Source: Lineus longissimus | Taxonomy: Eukaryota > Nemertea > Pilidiophora > Heteronemertea > Lineidae | NCBI RefSeq assembly: GCF_910592395.1 | Contig: NC_088325.1 | Span: forward strand, 5,545,501 to 5,609,500 | Reading direction: 5' to 3' | Length of the DNA: 64,000 nt | Shown here: positions 12,301 to 27,300 of the stretch, piece after piece | Position numbering within the stretch: the stretch's first letter is position 1 | Layout: each line of letters opens with the position of its first letter | Notes under the pieces: generated by a model | What the model saw: the letters and a program-made list of their open reading frames with translations, nothing else | Told to the model about the DNA's origin: nothing | The model's database searches: none | Translations under genes and position numbers: made by a program

Positions 12301-15300
12301 AGTAGCGCCACTGAGGACTGCTGTTGGCATATCATAATTAACTGTGGGTGTTTGAAACATGGCTGACGGTCGTCCAAATATGATGGACGGGTGATTGTGT
12401 TTTTTCACAGAGCCGCTGGAGTTTTTATTCATGCAAATCAGCTTCAATGATATTGATGTCTTAAATTGTTAATGACATATTTTTCTTTCCAGTATTTCGG
12501 CCGGTAACTCCCAGTCCACCTCAGTCCATTACGGCTAAAGCTTTTTGGCCAATAGTGGCAACGGCACTATTTCTATTGCTTGTCACAGCAATCAGTATCG
12601 CCTTCATTGCCGTGTACGAAAGACATCGTCGACAGTTTAATAGAGTGAGTTTTCAGATTATTTTTGTTGCAGCTTCTTGGCACTTTTCTTAACCATTTGC
12701 TGTTGCATAATCTGCTCAGTAGCTTCCTTGTCGAGTCCATATTGGTCATAATCATAAGAATATCACAACCGCTGTGAAAAGATCGCTTGAATGGGCACTT
12801 AAAGGGATACGGCGTTCATGTTTACTAGTAGTGGTGGGTCAGGGAAATTAAAATAAAGTTATATACACAATGCAGTACATGTAGTGCAGTCATCGTTCAC
12901 GCATTTTTGCTGAAACTTTGCACATGTCTGTCTACACAACGACAATTTATCTTCAGTTCTACGATAAACGCGATTGTATATTTTGAAAGTCACTTTTAAA
13001 TTTCAAATTTTTAAGGAACTTTAAAGGAATAAAAGAAAACAGATATTACCTCTTATCTTTGTAAATAAACTTCCCGAAGTTGTTGCCACAATCAACATTT
13101 TATTTTCATTGCTGACCAGCTCGAGATTGAATTGCGATTTTTCTTAAATTCCCGCCAAATCAGATAATAATGCTGCGGTCCAATCAGCATTAGATGAAGC
13201 TGTGTAGCTTTCGGTTCACGGTGTAGCCTGGGGTCATCACTCTACTCTGGCAAATTGACCATGTTAAACGATGTCCTGGCGTCGTAAGAAGTTATATTGC
13301 AGTACTGGAGTATGAAGAGAAATATCGAGCTGGTGACGGTGTATTCCTGTTTCGCCTATTCCTGTTCCGCCTATTCCTGTTTCGCCTATTCCTGTTTCGC
13401 CTATTCCTGTTTCGCCTATTCAAATGTATTGCTAACCTCCCCACAGACGTAGGAATATGAACCGTCCCTTACTGACCGACCAAACCCGAGGAGAGCCACA
13501 TATGTACGCATTGAAACAATACGTCAATGGAGAGAGGGACATAATGAGTTACGTTGATGCCATCAGTTACCTTGTCTGACATAATATCATGATATGTATT
13601 TTCCACCTTGTTTGACTTTATATGTGCTGTACCTACATGTATATTATGACATGGGTTTAACAGCTGATTTTGATCAAATAATTATGAGAATGTACAATAT
13701 TATGTATTTTTATCAAAAACTCATGAATTCAGTTTTCATAAAATAAACGACTGCTTTACTCTACTTAATCGATTAGTTTTTACTGTGTGTCAGTATGGTC
13801 CTATGGTCCTATGGTCAAATAAGTCCCGGACTGTCCCCGCTTTCAAGGTGACTCTTTCAAAACGGTCATGGCATAACAAAGTTGATGGCATTTGATTAGT
13901 CAAATTGTCATCACATCGTTAACATCATCCAATTGTCCCCTCACATTTTCCCCATAAAATGGACATGCATCCCTAAGGTTCCCCGTGGGAGAGTCGATTT
14001 ATTGTAGGGGTACTGGAAAGTAGGCGAAACAGGAATAGGCGAAACAGGAATAGGCGAAACAGGAATAGGCGAAACAGGAATTTTGTAGGCGAAACAGGAA
14101 TAGGCGAAACAGGAATAGGCGAAACAGGCATAAACCCTGGTGACTTCGGAAGATTTGGTATTAACAGATTATTCCAAATTGTGAGTTAAAGAGATCCAAG
14201 CATGGCACAATTCTTTATTCAGACTAGGTGAATGTGGTAAAAATAACTAAATTGGTGATTACTGTTTATGCAGCTCATTGGCTACATATTCATCTGAGGG
14301 GAACTCGAAACTGCTACCATGTATCCCGCTTATTCCCGCCTAGGTTTTAACTGGGCCGTTCAAAACTCCCCATTTCTATATGCATTTTGCTTTAGGTTTC
14401 ATTTAATCACCGATTAAGGTTGTTAGTACAGTCTTAAAGACGATTTCACGGCGTAAAGCATACTTATAATGCGTACTTAGGATATCAGGCGTAGTATGTA
14501 CTCCTTTAAAGAGGAAACTAGGTTAGTTGTAACGGTATTGGCGCCCAAAAGTTCAATGAGAGCGAAGGTTTCTTATGGCTATTTGAAAATACAGAGGTAA
14601 TATTCCAAATTTGATATAGCGCAACTTTAAGCAAATAGTGATCGAGTGCTCAACTATTATTTAGATATATGATTACCCCGGCAATAGGCCTGTATTCCGA
14701 ATTTAAGCTAAACTAACCTGGTAGTTTTACAGTCAAGATGGTTCAACGCAGGGAATCAACTCGATAAATGACGATTGAAATGCATTGAAGCTGAGGATGG
14801 TATTCAGCTCTCATGTGTCATATTACTATTTGGTCATCTCTACCGTCCAGGGCCCGGCTGTAAATCTCCGCTATCTGGTTTGGCGGCCGCTAAACCACCG
14901 TTGTCTTAAAGGGAACTGAAACCGCCAAGCCAGTTCGTATTCCTCGTTTTCATTTCCCGCGTATCGGGTGATCAGAACGAGGCATGAATGAAACATGGCG
15001 CCTAGCTGTCAATCATTGAGTGACGTCACTACTATGGAATTTACTACGAAAACTCATGAATGAAAGATCGCATGACTCACGTGATTCTCACATGATTCTC
15101 AATAATAACAAATTGAACTGCGCATGCTCGGGCACTGGGGGCGGAGCTACAAATCTGAACTCGAATAGGAAGTTGGAAGTTTGACTTTCTCGGGCGGTGA
15201 AAGTCGAAAAGTTGAATAAATCGCTCGGCGGTTCCAGTTCCCTTTAACAGGCTGCCAATGTTGCTCCGTTAGGCTTAGCGGCCGCTATGCCACCGCTAAG

Positions 15301-18300
15301 TTAGCGGTACCTCAAGGGTTTTGTCAATGGGTGCTACCAAGTATTAGCGGAACGCTTGGGTTCCACTAAGTTCAGCGGTCCCCCAAATTTAGCGGTTGCT
15401 AGATTAACCAGGCTTTCAACAACCGGGTCCAGGTTCCAATTGACTCATTGGTGGAGAGAATCAAGTTGGGCATAGTGCTTTGTTCAAGAACACATAGATA
15501 AAACAGCTATGATCATTCCACATGTTCCAAAAGTCGAACCCGCGACCTCCTGATTATGACCCCAGTGCTCTAACCTCAATATTGTCGATGCCACCACTCT
15601 CAGGTATTGGCACAAGTGAAGGAGTACACAAATAAATAGCAGGATCGTTCATCTGATCCCAAAACTGTCATCTGCATGAAGAAAACTGTGACAGCGATCA
15701 GTTACTCCCACTACCCCTGGCTAATGATAAGGACATTTGCTGCATGTACTGTAGCCGGGCACGCTAGGTTATGCCATACGCAAAGTCATTCTCGGTAAGA
15801 GGGTTAATTCACCTCACTCTGAAGGCAGACGTATGTTTCTGAATACAAATTAAAACAAGCTATCTCACTGTAAAATGAGCACATCTTTCTGATTTCTGAC
15901 TTCCCGAAGAACTTGGCTGAAGACCTTGACATGATAGCTGATACACATCTAGGTTCCCCTCTCTCTCTAAGACGCCCTGCTTTCTCTTTCTCTTTGATCC
16001 AACCCCCTTATTTTTTGCAAGTCTGTATGATGTGTTCGCGATTTGTTGACAACTCAGACCACATATTGTTGTCGGGGATGAGAATAGTTAAAATCCAAAA
16101 AAATTCAAATAGTTTTACTAGTTTCATGAGTAAAGGATAGGCGGTGCTACTGGTCTGTGAGAAAGGTATCATTAAAACATAAATTTTGGTTGCATCTGTC
16201 TCCAATTTGGCAAAATGAATATATCCCAGTTACGTTGACCCTGCCATTGGCTGTGCAGTCATCCGACGTGACAATTTTAATTGCTGCTCTAGTTTTTTGT
16301 TTGGGATGATTCAGTTTGGGGTATTTATAGTGGAATAATCAGATGCCCATCAACCATATCCCGACCAGGGCGATATGGTGTCATATCCCAACGGTCAATA
16401 CGGTGTCGGACATCTTTCAGCTGTTTGCGTGCGGACTGAGGGCAGCAATCCCTCAGATGAGGACTCCAATCCACGTGAGACAGTGCCGAAGTCGACAATG
16501 GCTGCTTCATAAGTCCATATCCCTTCGAACGTCATTTGATCATTCCTCCCAAGCCGTTGGGGTTGCTTGTGGACTGGAATAGGCCAAGAACTGTCCAGGC
16601 CTAGAACTGCTCAACTGTACTGATAGATCAGAACAGTTTCAGCAATACAGTAGAAGAGAATGTTCTGTCGCTGTTCCAACCAACATCACATTTCAATGGT
16701 TACCTAGCATAAAATGATTACATGTAAGATAGACCACTGTCATAATTAATTATAAATGACACACCTTTATCAATGGGGGATTATCCGCCGAATATATAAT
16801 GACCTCGTGCCATTTCACTGATTACCTCACCTTCCTATTTCAATTATGCAACCTGGCACTTTCAGAATTTTAGAACTGTTCTCTTCAGAGGACAACTCTG
16901 TTTTGCTTTGAGTGGTTGTTTGCAGGAGAAAATGAGAAAACAAGCATTTTCCAAACCCACCAATCTTAACTTATCTTTTTGCCAGTTTTTGCCAATCACG
17001 GAAATATTCTACGTTTCTTCCTGGATAATTCCTACAGTGACAGCTCCCGTGAAAGACAGTTGCTAAAGCTGCCCGCCAAAAAATGGGGGTAAACCAATGC
17101 GCTTTTTAAATATATTGAATTATATTGAATCATGCCGAAGTGAGAAAAAAACGCATCAACTATCACTGGACGGTATTTCAACACACGGCTGACGCACATC
17201 CCAAGTTCAGTTTACACATTCGGCGGCTTCAGCAGTAAAATGTGTATTTTCTTGTCATCAACCAATTGAGCAGCGCTCCAGCTTTCAGAAACTCCCAAGA
17301 ACATCTACATCAACACTGACATATACTGTATGATGAGCATGAAATCAACGTCGTGAACTCAGACTTTAAGTCCGGGAGCTGAGCGACTTTTATTTAACAC
17401 ACAGGCTACAAATGATTTGAATGTGTTGTGGGTTTGAGTACACCTACCTGACCATAGAAATCATATTCTTAAGATTTTCCAGTAATGGGTGTAGGAGATA
17501 GAGAGGTTGGACTTTTTGTTAATGTTTTGCACTTGAACGGTAAGATTTAATAGACCCTATAAATGTATTACCAACAGATAGAAACATGGTGCCTCTGAGT
17601 GAGATAAGCATGTTTTCAAAAGCCCCCTTGATATGTTATAGTAAATGACATTTTAAATTGGTTTCTATCGAAATCAAGGCAAAATGCATTACAAGTCATT
17701 TCGAACCACACTGCCACTTAAAAACAAAACAAAAATGCTCAATTATTGGTAAAACTTTTACAAATCCAACCTTTCAAGATTTACGAGCACATTGGTGCTT
17801 GTGCTCGGCTCCTGTACCAGCTGTGTCCGTTAGAGATTAAGTAATTCAGCGTTTGTCATTTACGGTCAGTCTTTCCTTCGATATTCACCGATAAGTGTTG
17901 TCTTCAGCCTGAGTTGTAGATTTTACTTCTAAACATAAGGTTTTTGGAACTCCGGTGATTGTCTTTATCTTTCTAACAGTAGTCCAAAATGTTTTATTTC
18001 GACATACCTTTGTTTTCCTTTGAGAAACACTCCCTTTGTCTGTCCATGCCCTTCATGTCTTTCTTTGTTGTAACATGGTGATCGTCTTTATAACTTTATA
18101 TTGTACCTTGAGACATGTACGAAAGAAATATTGGTATTAAGTGATATTCAAAAGTATTCCAAAACCCTTCAAATAGTCCTCAAAAATGTATGAAGGAAGC
18201 ACAGCTTTTCTGCTGCAACTTATTTATCTCACCGATGGTATATGAATGAAAGAGAAAATGGCCACTCTGGCGAATTTATTGTCCATGCTTGCCGAGTATC

Positions 18301-21300
18301 AGGCAGGCTTCCAACTTGTCGTGTTGGCCTGCCCTAGGAAAGGAAAAAGTTATTCACTTTTAGAGCTGTCACACTTTGACGCATAGCTGAACTTATACCA
18401 ACTCTTGTGAATTGGTGCACGCTGATATGAATTTGCAATAGGTTTGGTGTAAGTTGTACAAATTAAAGCGTATTAAGCACAATGCAAATGTTAAATGAGA
18501 TTTTATTCTTCATTCAAAATGACCAAAAACAGTAGGGTTAATTATTTCATGAAAATATCTCAAAAATTGAAAACGTTATGATTGGTCAAAGTAAAAGATT
18601 CGGCAAGGCTCATTAAAGATGGGACTGCTAGATTATGATATGATTTGATGTCATAGCATGTACTCAAATTTAATGAGATATTTAATTCTTGAAATACTGG
18701 AAACGTACTTTACATACAATTATTAAATTTATCACATGCGTAGAGTATACAATTATGACATGTATGAATGAGTCTCTCATATCCAAAACTGCATAAATCG
18801 ATTACGTCATAACATGATTATGTTGCATAATAACAGGGATAATGAAGAAATGCTGTTATGTTGGCTAACATTATCAACATTTCAAAACAAACACTTCGGG
18901 TTTTGATCTGAAACCTGATAACGAACCCATCCTAGAAAAAATATCTGATATACTCAACATATGGTTACATAACAATAAATGGGATATTAGTAGAAGTTGA
19001 TAAAAGAAAATTTCAACAATTTAATGATAATTGTAGGATACTCATTGAACATACATTGTATGTTTTATTGTGTTCTGATGAAAATTTCAAAAGATATTCA
19101 GATATGAAAAATTTCATTATATCAGAATACACGCTATGACATCACTAAACTAAATCTATTTATCCGTAGACCAGTTTTTCCCAATGATGCCTGCTGGATC
19201 TCCAACTTTGAACGCCCATATATAACTCCCCCAATTTTCTATATTTTTTTCATGAAATAAAGATCAATTTAGTCCTACTCCACTTCCATTAATCCTAATC
19301 AAGTGCACCACAATTGGTCATTGTGCTTGGAATTTGAAAGCACGCTTGCGCTGTCTCAATATGACGCACATCAGTAATAACTATATGCCGACGTATGTGC
19401 ATTTTCACCAACAGGCTAATAACATTTCTCATACATGAATTACTACTGTACGTCCTAATGTGACAGCGCCATTAAGTTGGGAAATTGTGTTTTTGATGAC
19501 TTTCAACGAAATGTTCTCGTGTTCATCTGGAAATATGAGATTCACACTCATGTATGATTAAGTTGTAACGGTATTGGCGCCCAAGAGTTAAGTGGAAGCG
19601 AATATTTCTTATGGCTATAACAAATATACATGTACAGACTGATGTAATATAACTCCAAATTTTATAAAGCGCAACGTATAGCAAAGAGTGAGTGCTCAAC
19701 TGTGATTTGATATAATAAGAATTTACAAAGCGAGTGTGTGTTTCGAGTGGAAATATCACACGAGTAGTTGTATTGGCCCAAGGAAACCCACTCGACCTGC
19801 ATGCGATCTCGGGGGTTTCCGAATTCATACATTCGAGATTTCAGTCAGCAAATACACGTATTTGCGAAAGGTAGTAAGTGATAGTTGTAGTAATGTGTGT
19901 TCAGGTTGATGACGAAACCGCACCCATGCAGTGTTGCCCCGCTGAATAGCCCTGCGACTGAATTCTGCTGTTTTCTTTGCTGCGTGTTTACAACTGTTCG
20001 CTGTACATTATGCAGAGTGTGGTTGACCTTTTTAGTTTTTTAAATTTCATTCAGAACGTAGATACGTCATCTGAACTCACACGGCACTTGGAGGGTATTT
20101 TCTTTAGAGTGTTCCTCACCAAAGATGGGTTGCATTTTATTTGCGTGCCATTATGTTTATGTGCAATTTGAGGTTTTTTTGGTCAAGTGACTCAAACTTT
20201 AGACAGCGGCCAAAATAAGAGTCCATCGCAAGCTTCTTTCTCATCAGCACTTGGACCTTTAACTCTCTTGTCTAATCACCTCCATGAATCAGCATTTGAG
20301 ACACGGTCATACAATTTGATCTTGATTTGATATTTTACCATATTAACATCTATTCACATACAAAACTCTGGATCGAGTTTGCGCGTGCCTAGACTCAGTA
20401 GTGTCTTCATATTTTTCAGGATGATTCATCAAGGGAAGCCCGGTTCAATGAACATTCGGCTCCTCCAAAATATGAGAAGAATGATGGGATCAAATACCAT
20501 AAAGTTTCGACATCTGCGCATGATTTTCACAACGCTCATAATGAAGAGGTAAGTTGGGTGTCCTCTATTTTGACTCGAGTTGGACGAGAAACGTGCAAAA
20601 TGTATGAAGCAAATATCGCATTACCTAGGAGAGTGAAACGCCCATGTAGTTTAAATATCTTAATCACACGATGAATAATCTCGTGTAATCTCGACTGTAA
20701 CTGATGAAATACACTTCCCCTTTCATGGCTTTTGCGTCATTTTCATTGTAGTCCTTTGTTACATCAGGTATCGTTTGACATGTTAGAGAGTTTTTCCCGA
20801 ATGTGTGCGATATGGACGCGTCCCGTTAACAGGACGTATAATCTATGTTAAAATGCGTTTCCAAGGTGTTTGCATGAGGACAACCACTTCGTGTTGTATC
20901 TCATTGGAAACACCTGATTTCTCCTCTTTCTGCAGGATGTTAAATCTGGTGTTTTGTTACTTTGAATAAATCATAAGTGTCGCATTGGCTCCTTTCTCTA
21001 TTCCCCAACCACTGTGGATATTTTGCCAATTTAACCGGAAAAATCAGGGAAAAATTCTACATTTCTGGATATTCAACTCGTACAGTGACCAATTCCGTGA
21101 AAGACAGTTGCTTGAGCTACCCATCAAAACCAAAAAAAATTAAATCGAGGGGGGTCAACCATTGCGCTTTTGAAATATATCGAATAATATTGAATCATGC
21201 CCAAGTAAGCGAAAAACGCATCAACTATCACTGGGCGGCATTTCAACACACGGCTGACGCACATCCCAAGTTCAGTTTACATATAAGTCGGCATCAGCAG

Positions 21301-24300
21301 TAAAATGCGTATGTTCTTGTTATCAACCAATTGAGCGCTCCAGCTTTCAGATATTCCCAATAACATGTCTCTAGCAAAACAATTGATACATCAACACTGA
21401 CATGCACTGCATGATGAGCATGAAATCATCGTCATGAACTCAAACGTTAGAGTCCGGGAGCTGAGCGACTTTTATTTAACATACAGGCTACAAATGATTT
21501 GAATATGTTGTGGGATAAAGTACGCCTACCTGACCATAGAAACCAAATTCTTAAATTTTAAAGTGGTGGGCGACGTAGACCGACTGTAGGAGATAGAGGG
21601 GTTAGCATTTGTGTTAATGTCTTCATCATTGGACCACGAATGGGAGCTCTTTACAGGAGCACAAGGATCGATGTACACTTAAATCTTGAACGGTTGAATT
21701 TAGACTCTATAAAAATAGAAACATGGTGCCTCGGAGTTAGATAAGCAGGTTTTTAAATGCCCCCTTGATATGTTATAGAAAATCACGCTTTGGTTTCTTA
21801 GGAAATCAAGGCAAAATACATAAACAAGTCATTTCCAACCATACTGCCATTTAAAAACAAATAAAACATGCTTATCTAATGTTTCTATCTGTGTGTAATA
21901 CATATATAGGGTCTAAATCCAACCGCTAAAGATTTACGTGTACATTGGTGCTTGGGCTCCTGTACTAGCTGTGTTTGTCAGAGATTAAGTTATTGAGCAT
22001 TTGTACGAGACATGTACGAAAGAAATGTTCGTAGTAAGTGATATTCAGAATTATTCCAAAACCCTTTAAATAGTCCTCAAAAATGTATGAAGGAAGGACA
22101 GCTTTTCTGTTGCAACTTATTCATCTCACAGATGGTATATGAATGAAAGAGAAAATGGCCACTCTGGATAATTGATTGTCCATGCTTGCCGAGTATCAGG
22201 CAGACATCCAGCTTGTCGTGTTGGCCTGTCCTAGGAAAGGAAAAAGTTATTCACTTTCGGGGCTGTCACAATGTGACGCATAGCTGAACTTATGCCAACT
22301 CATCTGAATTTTTATCAACACGATGATGCACGCTGATATGAGTTTGTGATTGGCTTGGTATAAGTTGTACACATTAAAGGGTATTAAACCTAATGCAAAT
22401 ATTCAATGGGATTTTATTCTTCTTTTAAAACGACTAAAAACATTAGGGTTAATTAAATGCTTTTTATTTCATGAAAATATCTCAAAAATTGAAAACGTTA
22501 TGAGCGGTCAAAGTTAAAGATTCGGCAATGCTCATTAAATGGGACTGCTAGGTAATGTTATGATATGATGTCATAACATGTACTCCAATTTAATGACATA
22601 TTTAATTCTTGAAATACTGGCAACGTACTTCACATACAATTATTAAATTTATCACATGTGAAGAGTATACAATTATGACATGTGGGAATGAGTCTCTCAT
22701 ATCCAAAACTGCATAAATCGATTACATCACAACATGATTATGTTGCATAATAACAGGGATAATAAAGAAATGCTGTTATGTTGACTAACATTATCAACAT
22801 TTCAAAACAAACACTTCGGCTTTTCATTTGAAACCTTATAACGAACCCATCCTGGAAAAAATATCTGATATACTCAACATATGGTTACATAACAATAAAT
22901 GGGATATTAGTAGAAGTTGATAAAAGAAATTTTAACAATTTAACAATTTAATGATAATTGTAAGATACTCATTTAACATACATTGTATGTTTTATTGTGT
23001 TCTGATGAAAACTTCAAAAGATATTCAGATATGAAAAATTTCATTATATCGGAATACACGCTATGGCATCACTAAACAAAATCTAAGCAGCATCTCTTTA
23101 TCCGTAGACCAGTTTTTCCCAATGATGCCTGCTGGATCTCCAACTTTGAACGCCCATATATAACTACCCCAATTTTCTATATTTTTTTCATCAAACAAAG
23201 AGCAATTTAGTCCAGGACCTACTCCACTTCCATTAATCCTAATCAAGTGCACCACAATTGGTCATTGTGCTTGGAATTTGAAAGCACGTTTGCGCTGTCT
23301 CAATATGACGTACAGCAGTACTATATGCCGACGTATGTGCATTTCACCAACAGGCTAATAACATTTCCCATACATGAATTACTACTGTACGTCATAATGT
23401 GACAGCGCCATTAAGTTGGGAAATTGTGTTTTTGATGACTTTCAACGAAGTGTTGTTGTAGTGTTCATCTGGAAATATGAGATTCACACTCATGTATGAT
23501 TAAGTTGTAACGGTATTGGCGCCCAAGAATTAAGTGGAAGCGAATATTTCTTATGGCTATAACAAATATACATGTACAGACTGATGTAATATAACTCCAA
23601 ATTTTATAAAGCGCAACGTATAGCAAAGAGTGAGTGCTCAACTGTGATTTGATATAATAAGAATTTACAAAGCGAGTGTGTGTTTCGAGTGGAAATATCA
23701 CACGAGTAGTTGTATTGGCCCAAGGAAACCCACTCGACCTGCATGCGATCTCGGGGGTTTCCAAATTCATACATTCGAGATTTCAGTCAGCAAATACACG
23801 TATTTGCGAAAGGTGGTAAGTGATAGTTGTAGTAATGTGTGTTCAGGTTGATGACGAAACCGCACCCATGCAGTGTTGCCCCGCTGAATAGCCCTGCGAC
23901 TGAATTCTGCTGTTTTCTTTGCTGCGTGTTTACAACTGTTCGCTGTACATTATGCAGAGTGTGGTTGACCTTTTTAGTTTTTTAAATTTCATTCAGAACG
24001 TAGATACGTCATCTGAACTCACACGGCATTTGGAGGGTATTTTCTTTAGAGAGTGTTCCTCACCCTAGATGGGTTGCATTTTATTTGCGTGCCATTATGT
24101 TTATGTGCTATTTGAGGTTATTGGTCAAGTGACTCAAACTTTAGACAGCGGCCAAAATTAGAGATCATCGCAAGCTTCTTTCTCATCAGCACTTGGACCT
24201 TTAACTCTCTTGTCTAATCACCTCCATGAATCAGCATTTGAGACACGGTCATACAATTTGATCTTGATTTGATATTTTACCATATTAACATCTATTCACA

Positions 24301-27300
24301 TACAAAACTCTGGATCGAGTTTGCGCGTGCCTAGACTCAGTAGTGTCTTCATATTTTCCAGGATGATTCATCAAGGGAAGTCCGGTTCAATGAACATTCG
24401 GCTCCTCCAAAATATGAGAAGAATGATGGGATCAAATACCATAATGTTTCGACACCTGCGTATGATTTTCACAACGCTTATAATGAAGAGGTAAGTTGGG
24501 TGTCCTCTATTTTGACTCGAGTTGAACGAAAAACGTGCAAAAGGTATGAAGCAAATATCGCATTACCTAGGAGAGTGAAACGCCCATGTAGTTTAAATAT
24601 CTTAATCACACGATGAATAATCTCGTGTAATCCCGACTGTAACTGATGAAAGACACTTCCCCTTTCATGGCTTTTGCGTCATTTTCATTGTAGTCCTTTG
24701 TTACATCAGGTATCGTTTGACATGTTAGAGAGTTTTTCCCGAATGTGTGCGATATGGACGCGTCCCGTTAACAGGACGTATAATCTATGTTAAAATGCGT
24801 TTCCAAGGTGTTTGCATGAGGACAACCACTTCGTGTTGTATCTCATTGGAAACACCTGATTTCTCCTCTTTCTGCAGGATGTTAAATCTGGTGTTTTGTT
24901 ACTTTTAATAAATCATAAGTGTCGCATTGGCTCCTTTCTCTATTCCCCAACCACTGTGGATATTTTGCCAATTTAACCGGAAAAATCACGGAAAAATTCT
25001 ACATTTCTGGATATTCAACTCGTACAGTGACCAATCCCGTGAAAGACAGTTGCTTGAGCTACCCATCAAAAACCAAAAAAAATAAAATCGAGGGGGGTCA
25101 ACCATTGCGCTTTTGAAATATATCGAATAATATTGAATCATGCCGAAGTGAGCGAAAAACGCATCAACTATCACTGGGCGGCATTTCAACACACGGCTGA
25201 CGCACATCCCAAGTTCAGTTTACACATAAGTCGGCATCAGCAGTAAAATGCGTATTTTCTTGTTATCAACCAATTGAGCGCTCCAGCTTTCAGATATTCT
25301 CAATAACATGTCTCTAGCAAAACAATTGATACATCAACACTGACATGCACTGCATGATGAGCATGAAATCATGGTCATGAACTCAAACGTTAGAGTCCGG
25401 GAGCTGAGCGACTTTTATTTAACATACAGGCTACAAATGATTTGAATATGTTGTGGGATAAAGTACGCCTACCTGACCATAGAAACCAAATTCTTTAATT
25501 TTTCCAGTGGTGGGCGACGTAGACCGACTGTAGGAGATAGAGGGGTTAGCATTTGTGTTAATGTCTTCATCATTGGACCACGAATGGGAGCTCTTTACAG
25601 GAGCACAAGGATCGATGTACACTTAAATCTTGAACGGTTGAATTTAGACCCTATAAAGATAGAAACATGGTGCCTCGGAGTGAGATGAGCAGGTTTTTAA
25701 ATGCCCCCTTTATATGTTATAGAAAATCACGCTTTGGTTTCTTAGGAAATCAAGGCAAAATACATAAACAAGTCATTTCCAACCATACTGCCACTTAAAA
25801 ACAAATAAAACATGCTTATCTAATGTTACTATCTGTGTGTAATACATATATACGGTCTAAATCCAACCGCTCAAGATTTACGTGTACATTGGTGCTTGGG
25901 CTCCTGTACTAGCTGTGTTTGTCAGAGATTAAGTAATTGAGCGTTTGTACGAGACATGTACGAAAGAAATGTTCGTATTAAGTGATATTCAGAATTATTC
26001 CAAAACCCTTTAAATAGTCCTCAAAAATGTATGAAGGAAGGACAGCTTTTCTGTTGCAACTGATTCATCTCACAGATGGTATATGAATGAAAGAGAAAAT
26101 GGCCACTCTGGAGAATCGATTGTCCATGCTTGCCGAGTATCAGGCAGACATCCAGCTTGTCGTGTTGGCCTGTCCTAGGAAAGTAAAAAGTTATTCACTT
26201 TTTGGGCTGTCACGCTGTTACGCATAGCTGAACCTATGCCAACTTATGTGAATTTTCATCAATACGCTGGTGCACGCTGATATGAGTTTGCGGTAGGTAT
26301 GGTGTAAGTTGTACACATTAAAGGGCATTTAGCACAGTGCAAATGTTAAATGGGATTTTATTCTGCATAAAAAACGACCAAAAACAATTGGGTTAATATA
26401 ATGCATTTTTTTCATGAACATATCTTAGAAATTGAAAAGTTATGAGAGGTCAAGGTTAAAGATTCAGCAAGGCTCATAAAAAAATTAGACTTCTAGATAA
26501 TAGTCATAACAATTGTTCCAATGTAATTCTTGAAATACTAGCTATGTACTTCACATAACATTATGACATTTACCACATGTGTAGAATATACAATTATGAA
26601 TGAGTCGCTCATATCCAAAACTGCATGAATTGATTACATCATGGCAGGATTATGTTGCATAACAGGGATAATAAAGAAATTTAGTTATGTTGGCAAACAT
26701 TATCAACATTTCAAAACACTTCGGGTTTTATCTGAAAGCAGATGACGAACCCCATCATGGGAGAAATTATCTGATACTCAACATATGGCCATTATGTAAC
26801 GTGGTAAGCATCTGGTTACATAACATTTAACTTGGATATTAATAGAATGTGATCAAAGAAAATTTAACAATTTAATAATAATTGTGAGATACTCATCGAA
26901 CATACACTATATATACGTTTTATTGTGTCCTGATGAGAACTTTAAAAGATAATTAAATGTGAAAACAATTCATTCAATCGGAATACACGCTATGACATCA
27001 CCTAACTAAATTTAAGCAGCATCTCATTATCTGTAGATGGTGCCTGCTGGTTCATCAACTTCGAACGTCCATATATAACTCACTAAATGTTTTTCATGAA
27101 GAATAAAGAGCGAACTAGTCGTACTCCACTTCAATTTTAATCTTGATAGTGCACCACACGATGTCATTGTGCTGGGTATTTGAAAGCACGCTGGCGCTGT
27201 CACAATATGATGACGTATAGCACTACTTTATGCCAGCGTATGTGAATTTTCACCAGCTGGCTAATAAAAGTTCACATACATGAATTACTACTGTTCGTCA

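Larger units (their letters stand above)
14530..19565 (+). repeat. Intronic tandem unit U1 (~5.0 kb)
   Basis: Anchored on TAACGGTATTGGCGCC at 14530. Positions from about 16980 to 19565 match 20930-23507 and 24870-27410. The front part (14530-16150) matches 31604-33070 instead. No copy of the cytoplasmic exon is present in this unit. It also contains a MITE (14906-15247) and a SINE-like segment (15440-15625). Confidence 0.7.

Noticed and set aside
15500-15580. A functional tRNA gene on the minus strand
   Set aside because: Only the anticodon and T-arm side resemble a tRNA, and there is no acceptor stem pairing. It continues into a SINE core.
19523-19828. 101-codon minus-strand frame repeated at 23465 and 27404
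   Set aside because: It recurs only because the intron unit is repeated. It has frame changes in the third copy and no recognisable domain.
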